Part shown: positions 13,283 through 16,182 of the stretch, in pieces
How the letters are laid out: every line of letters begins with the position of its first letter
Position numbering within the stretch: position 1 is the stretch's first letter
Source: Reyranella sp.
GTDB lineage: Bacteria; Pseudomonadota; Alphaproteobacteria; Reyranellales; Reyranellaceae
DNA length: 16,182 nucleotides
Assembly: GCA_030679805.1 (NCBI GenBank)
Contig: JAUXST010000871.1
Coordinates: forward strand, 1-16,182
Direction: 5' to 3'
The notes under the pieces: model-generated
What the model was told of the DNA's origin: nothing
What the model saw: the letters and a program-made list of their open reading frames with translations, nothing else
Database searches by the model: none
Translations under genes and position numbers: made by a program

Positions 13283-14581
13283 CTAGGCGCCCTTCTTGGG
13301 TGTGCGGTCGAACACGACCGGCTTTGGCTTGCTGAAGATCTTCTTCACGTGGACACCGAGCGACCGCACGACGGTCGCCACCTGGCCACCCACGAAACGC
13401 AGCAACACCACGCCGAATTCCAGCGGCCGAATCTCGCCGCCCCGGATGAAGTTGTGTCCGGCGCGCAGGAAAGTCGTCGCGCAAATCAGCACCCAGGCGA
13501 CAGTGATGACGAACAACGTCAGCAGCAACGGAATGAGCTGGGGCGCCAACAGCGCCGCCAGCAAGCCTGACACGACACCGACCAGCAGGACGGGCTGATT
13601 GAGCGCCATGCAGAGGTGCAGGAGAGCCGCCAGCTTGGCCGACGGCGTGATGTCGCGACTCTTCAATATCGCGGGGAACATGCGCATCGAGACATGGCGG
13701 AAACCGTCCTGCCAGCGCTGCTGCTGGCGCAGCCAGGTCTTGGTGTCGGCGGGCAGCTCGCCCGGCACGCCGACACTGGTCAGGAACAGCGCCCGCCAGC
13801 CCTTCACCCATCCGCGATAGGTAAGATCGAGGTCCTCGGTGACGGTATCGCCCTTCCAGCCGCCACCGGCCTCGATGGCCGCACGCTGCCAGATGCCGCA
13901 TGTCCCGTTGAAGGGCAGCGGATGCCCCGCCCAGCAGCGCGTCGCCTGCTCGATGCCGAGATGGGCATCGAGCGTGACCATCTGCATCTCGGTGAGCGCG
14001 TTTTCATGCGGATTGAGGAAGTCGAAGCGGGCCTGCACGAAGGCGGTGTGCGGCTCGGCGAAGAACGGTCGCATGCAGACGCGCAGGAAGTCGGTCGGCG
14101 GCACGTAGTCGACGTCGAAGATCGCAAAGAAGTCGTACGGCGTCTTCTGCATCGCCTCATGCAGTGCCCCGCCCTTGTAGCCGCTGCGATCGGTGCGCTG
14201 CAGCGCCACCACGTCGAAGCCCTTGGCCCTGAGTTCGGCCGCCACCGCGCGAACCATGTCGGCCGTCTCGTCGGTGCTGTCGTCGAGGAGCTGGATGTGC
14301 AGCTTGTCGCGCGGCCAGTCGAGTGCCGCGGCCGACTCGGCGCCGCGGCGGACCACGCTCCCCTCGTTGAAGGACGGAATCTGGACGACAACATGCGGCA
14401 GGTCGGTGTCGGCCGGCAACGGCGTCGACAGCAGCATCTCCTCGCGGCGCAGGCCCGCATCCTTCAGCCGGTGGTGCAGGATGACCATGTAGAGCAGGCT
14501 GCCGATGAAGGCGCCCAGCAAGAGGCAGCAGACCGCGAAGACGGTGCCGAAGAAAAGAGCCAGGGCGGCAAGGATGGCCAT
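13283..14581 (-). CDS. Family 2 glycosyltransferase, processive membrane type
   Basis: A 432-residue inner-membrane glycosyltransferase of the GT2 type that includes cellulose-synthase-like and glucomannan/glucan synthases. One N-terminal helix (about 5-35) is followed by the cytoplasmic GT-A domain: DDSTD (100-104), DVD (156-158, metal and nucleotide-sugar), TED (248-250, catalytic base) and QQQRW (286-290). Several C-terminal helices come next, and the protein ends in FDRTPKKGA. The TED and QxxRW motifs indicate a processive or beta-linking enzyme; the sugar is unknown. It starts 20 bp after the stop of its paralogue upstream, with a weak ribosome site, so coupling is likely. Confidence 0.9.
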   Translation of the reverse strand: MAILAALALFFGTVFAVCCLLLGAFIGSLLYMVILHHRLKDAGLRREEMLLSTPLPADTDLPHVVVQIPSFNEGSVVRRGAESAAALDWPRDKLHIQLLDDSTDETADMVRAVAAELRAKGFDVVALQRTDRSGYKGGALHEAMQKTPYDFFAIFDVDYVPPTDFLRVCMRPFFAEPHTAFVQARFDFLNPHENALTEMQMVTLDAHLGIEQATRCWAGHPLPFNGTCGIWQRAAIEAGGGWKGDTVTEDLDLTYRGWVKGWRALFLTSVGVPGELPADTKTWLRQQQRWQDGFRHVSMRMFPAILKSRDITPSAKLAALLHLCMALNQPVLLVGVVSGLLAALLAPQLIPLLLTLFVITVAWVLICATTFLRAGHNFIRGGEIRPLEFGVVLLRFVGGQVATVVRSLGVHVKKIFSKPKPVVFDRTPKKGA

Positions 14582-14601
14582 GGGTCGCTGAGCTGCCTGT
14601 C

Positions 14602-15846
14602 TCAGGTGCCGGTCTTGGGGGTGCGATTGAACTCGGTCTTCTTGCCGAAGCCCGCGCCGACGATGGACGCCGCGTTGGCCACGGCAAGGTAGACGATCAG
14701 GGCCGGCACGCTGGCAGCCGTCACGACGTAGCGCACCACGTCGCCGCGCTGCAGCCGCCGATAGGCGCCCCAGGTCATGCCGACCAATACCACCAGCATC
14801 GTGACCAGCCAGAGCCAGAGGCCGAGGCGGAAGATGCCGAGCAGCCCGCCATGACCCACGATCGACAGGACCAGGGCCACCACGCCCACGATCAGAAGGG
14901 GAAAAATGAGCTGCTGGCCGAGTGCGACGGTCGTCGTGAACTTGGCTTCGGTCGACCAGGCCGAATTCCAGATCGGCCCCAGGAGCTTGCGCGCAACCTG
15001 GACAAAGCCCTTCGACCAGCGGTTCTGCTGGGCCCCGAAGTCGCCGATCTTCTGAGGCAACTCGCCGACCACATGCGGTTCCATGAGGAACACGCCTGTC
15101 CAGCCCTTCAGGTACGTCCGCAGCACCAGGTCGAGATCCTCAGACAGCGTATCGTGCGACCAGCCGCCGGCCTCCTCGATGGCGGCGCGCCGCCAGATGC
15201 CGCCGGTGCCGTTGAACTGGAACGGCACACCGCGCCGCGCACGGACGTCCTGCTCGACGGCAAAATGAGCGTCCTGCATGAGACGCTGGGCGCGCGTCAG
15301 CCAATTGCTCTCGCCGTTGCCCCACTCGATGCGGGTCTGCACGAAGGCGGCGTGTGGATTGGACAGCATCGAGGCCATCGCCTGCCGCAGCCAACCGGCC
15401 GGCGGCACAAAATCGGCGTCGAACACCGCGACGTAGGGAGCATCGCAGAGCCCCATGCCTGCAGCCAGGGCGCCGGCCTTGAACCCGCTGCGGTCTGCGC
15501 GCCGGACATGCACGACATCTACGCCCTGGCGACGAAGCCGGGCGACGGCATGAACGGCAATGTCGGAGGTGATGTCGGTACTGTCGTCGAGGAGTTGGAT
15601 CGTCAGGCGATCGGCCGGCCAGTCGAGGGCCGCCGCCGCGGACAAGGCACGCTCGACGACGAGCGGTTCATTATACACCGGGAGCTGGACCAGGACCCGA
15701 GGGAGATCGGTGGCAGGCAGTGATGCGTTCTCCGGCACGGACGAAAACTCTACCAGCCAGTAAAGCAGATAGAGGAAATAGGCAGCGACGGCGAACTGCG
15801 CGGCCAGACAGAGCAGGACGACGATATCGAAGGCCAGGAGCAGCAC
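14602..15846 (-). CDS. Family 2 glycosyltransferase, paralogue of the next gene
   Basis: A 414-residue membrane glycosyltransferase with the same layout as its downstream neighbour: an N-terminal helix, DDSTD (87-91), DAD (143-145), SED (235-237) and QQNRW (273-277), then four or so membrane helices and a tail EFNRTPKTGT. The shared C-terminal RTPK tail and similar motifs mark a tandem duplication that has diverged well (different acidic and QxxRW variants). The start is GTG at 15846, 15 bp after the ABC ATPase stop, with AGGG upstream. Together the pair may build a two-sugar or branched glycan or glycolipid; the product is not determined by sequence. Confidence 0.9.
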   Translation of the reverse strand: MLLLAFDIVVLLCLAAQFAVAAYFLYLLYWLVEFSSVPENASLPATDLPRVLVQLPVYNEPLVVERALSAAAALDWPADRLTIQLLDDSTDITSDIAVHAVARLRRQGVDVVHVRRADRSGFKAGALAAGMGLCDAPYVAVFDADFVPPAGWLRQAMASMLSNPHAAFVQTRIEWGNGESNWLTRAQRLMQDAHFAVEQDVRARRGVPFQFNGTGGIWRRAAIEEAGGWSHDTLSEDLDLVLRTYLKGWTGVFLMEPHVVGELPQKIGDFGAQQNRWSKGFVQVARKLLGPIWNSAWSTEAKFTTTVALGQQLIFPLLIVGVVALVLSIVGHGGLLGIFRLGLWLWLVTMLVVLVGMTWGAYRRLQRGDVVRYVVTAASVPALIVYLAVANAASIVGAGFGKKTEFNRTPKTGT

Positions 15847-15861
15847 GCTACGCCCTGCCGG

Positions 15862-16182
15862 TCAGTGATAGTGGATGGGCACGTCGAAGCAGCGACCATC
15901 CTCGATATGCAGACGGCGGGATGCCACGTCGAAGATGCGCTCGTCATGCGTCGACAACACCACGGCGCACTTGGCGCGCATGGCGAGATCCTTGAGCTGG
16001 TCGACGACCAGTCGGCCAGCAACGCGATCGAGCGCGGAAGTCGGCTCGTCGGCGATGATGAGATCCGGCAACCCGATCATGACGCGGGCGATGGCGACAC
16101 GCTGCTGCTGACCGCCCGACAGCTCATCGGGCCAGGCATCGGCTTTGTCGGCCAGCCCCAGCATGCCGAGCAGATGACGCGC
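15862..16182 (-). CDS. ABC transporter ATPase, DevA/LolD-like, N-terminus outside window
   Basis: This is the C-terminal 106 residues of an ATP-binding subunit; the frame stays open to the window edge. It contains the ABC signature LSGGQQQRVAIAR, Walker B LIIADEP, the D-loop SALD and the H-loop STHD. The end, CAVVLSTHDERIFDVASRRLHIEDGRC, resembles the DevA group of the LolD/MacB-type ATPases, which power glycolipid or lipoprotein export. The Walker A motif lies beyond the window. It is the first visible gene of a minus-strand operon with two glycosyltransferases, consistent with export of their glycan or glycolipid. Confidence 0.88.
   Translation of the reverse strand, partial: ARHLLGMLGLADKADAWPDELSGGQQQRVAIARVMIGLPDLIIADEPTSALDRVAGRLVVDQLKDLAMRAKCAVVLSTHDERIFDVASRRLHIEDGRCFDVPIHYH

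Noticed and set aside
13050..13286. A 78-codon GTG-started frame on the plus strand
   Set aside because: It has no ribosome site, no family resemblance and spans a hairpin and inverted repeats. I considered a degraded integrase start but see no tyrosine-recombinase motif.
1..16182. CRISPR arrays, tRNA or rRNA genes
   Set aside because: No regularly spaced 24-40 bp repeats, no T-loop type GGTTCRA motif in a cloverleaf context, and no rRNA-like sequence was seen on either strand.

Overview
The window is about 64% GC by eye and gene dense. Codon usage is strongly G/C-ending and the gene families are those of an aerobic alphaproteobacterium. That assignment is inference from protein style; no rRNA or tRNA is present to confirm it.

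Layout: (1) 1-1778 (+): the 3' part of a membrane-anchored LytTR regulator, then a membrane acyltransferase. Between them are four 9-bp repeats spaced 11, 21 and 21 bp, which fits LytTR binding-site geometry. (2) 1861-3042 (+): an intact acetyl-CoA C-acetyltransferase with its own promoter, followed by a 38-residue membrane peptide gene with a perfect Shine-Dalgarno. (3) 3343-12548: an accessory block. It holds a peroxiredoxin-like pseudogene with TGA at its redox-cysteine position and an orphan DUF2282 (bufferin-type) precursor, both on (-). A 2-haloacid dehalogenase, two AhpD-like genes and a DUF302 protein follow on (+), then two small uncharacterised genes. A (-) operon comes next: DUF547, radical SAM enzyme, TVP38/VTT membrane protein and DoxX. 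Divergent from it are a periplasmic thioredoxin and CcdA. (4) 12595-12669: a 75-bp near copy (70/75) of the thiolase 3' end, in the same orientation. (5) 12670-13282: a gene-poor, hairpin-rich stretch. (6) 13283-16182 (-): the end of a DevA-like ABC ATPase gene followed by two tandem processive-type family 2 glycosyltransferases.

The main interpretation is that the duplicated thiolase tail brackets about 9.6 kb of accessory genes as direct repeats. This looks like an integrative island that used the 3' end of a protein-coding gene as its attachment site and left the gene intact. No integrase is visible inside, so the island would be decayed or non-autonomous; a lost second thiolase gene is the main alternative. 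The cargo leans to thiol/disulfide, peroxide and metal biology: CcdA plus thioredoxin, AhpD-like proteins, a DUF2282 peptide, DoxX and DUF302. The DUF547-radical SAM-VTT-DoxX operon is the best candidate for an undescribed pathway.
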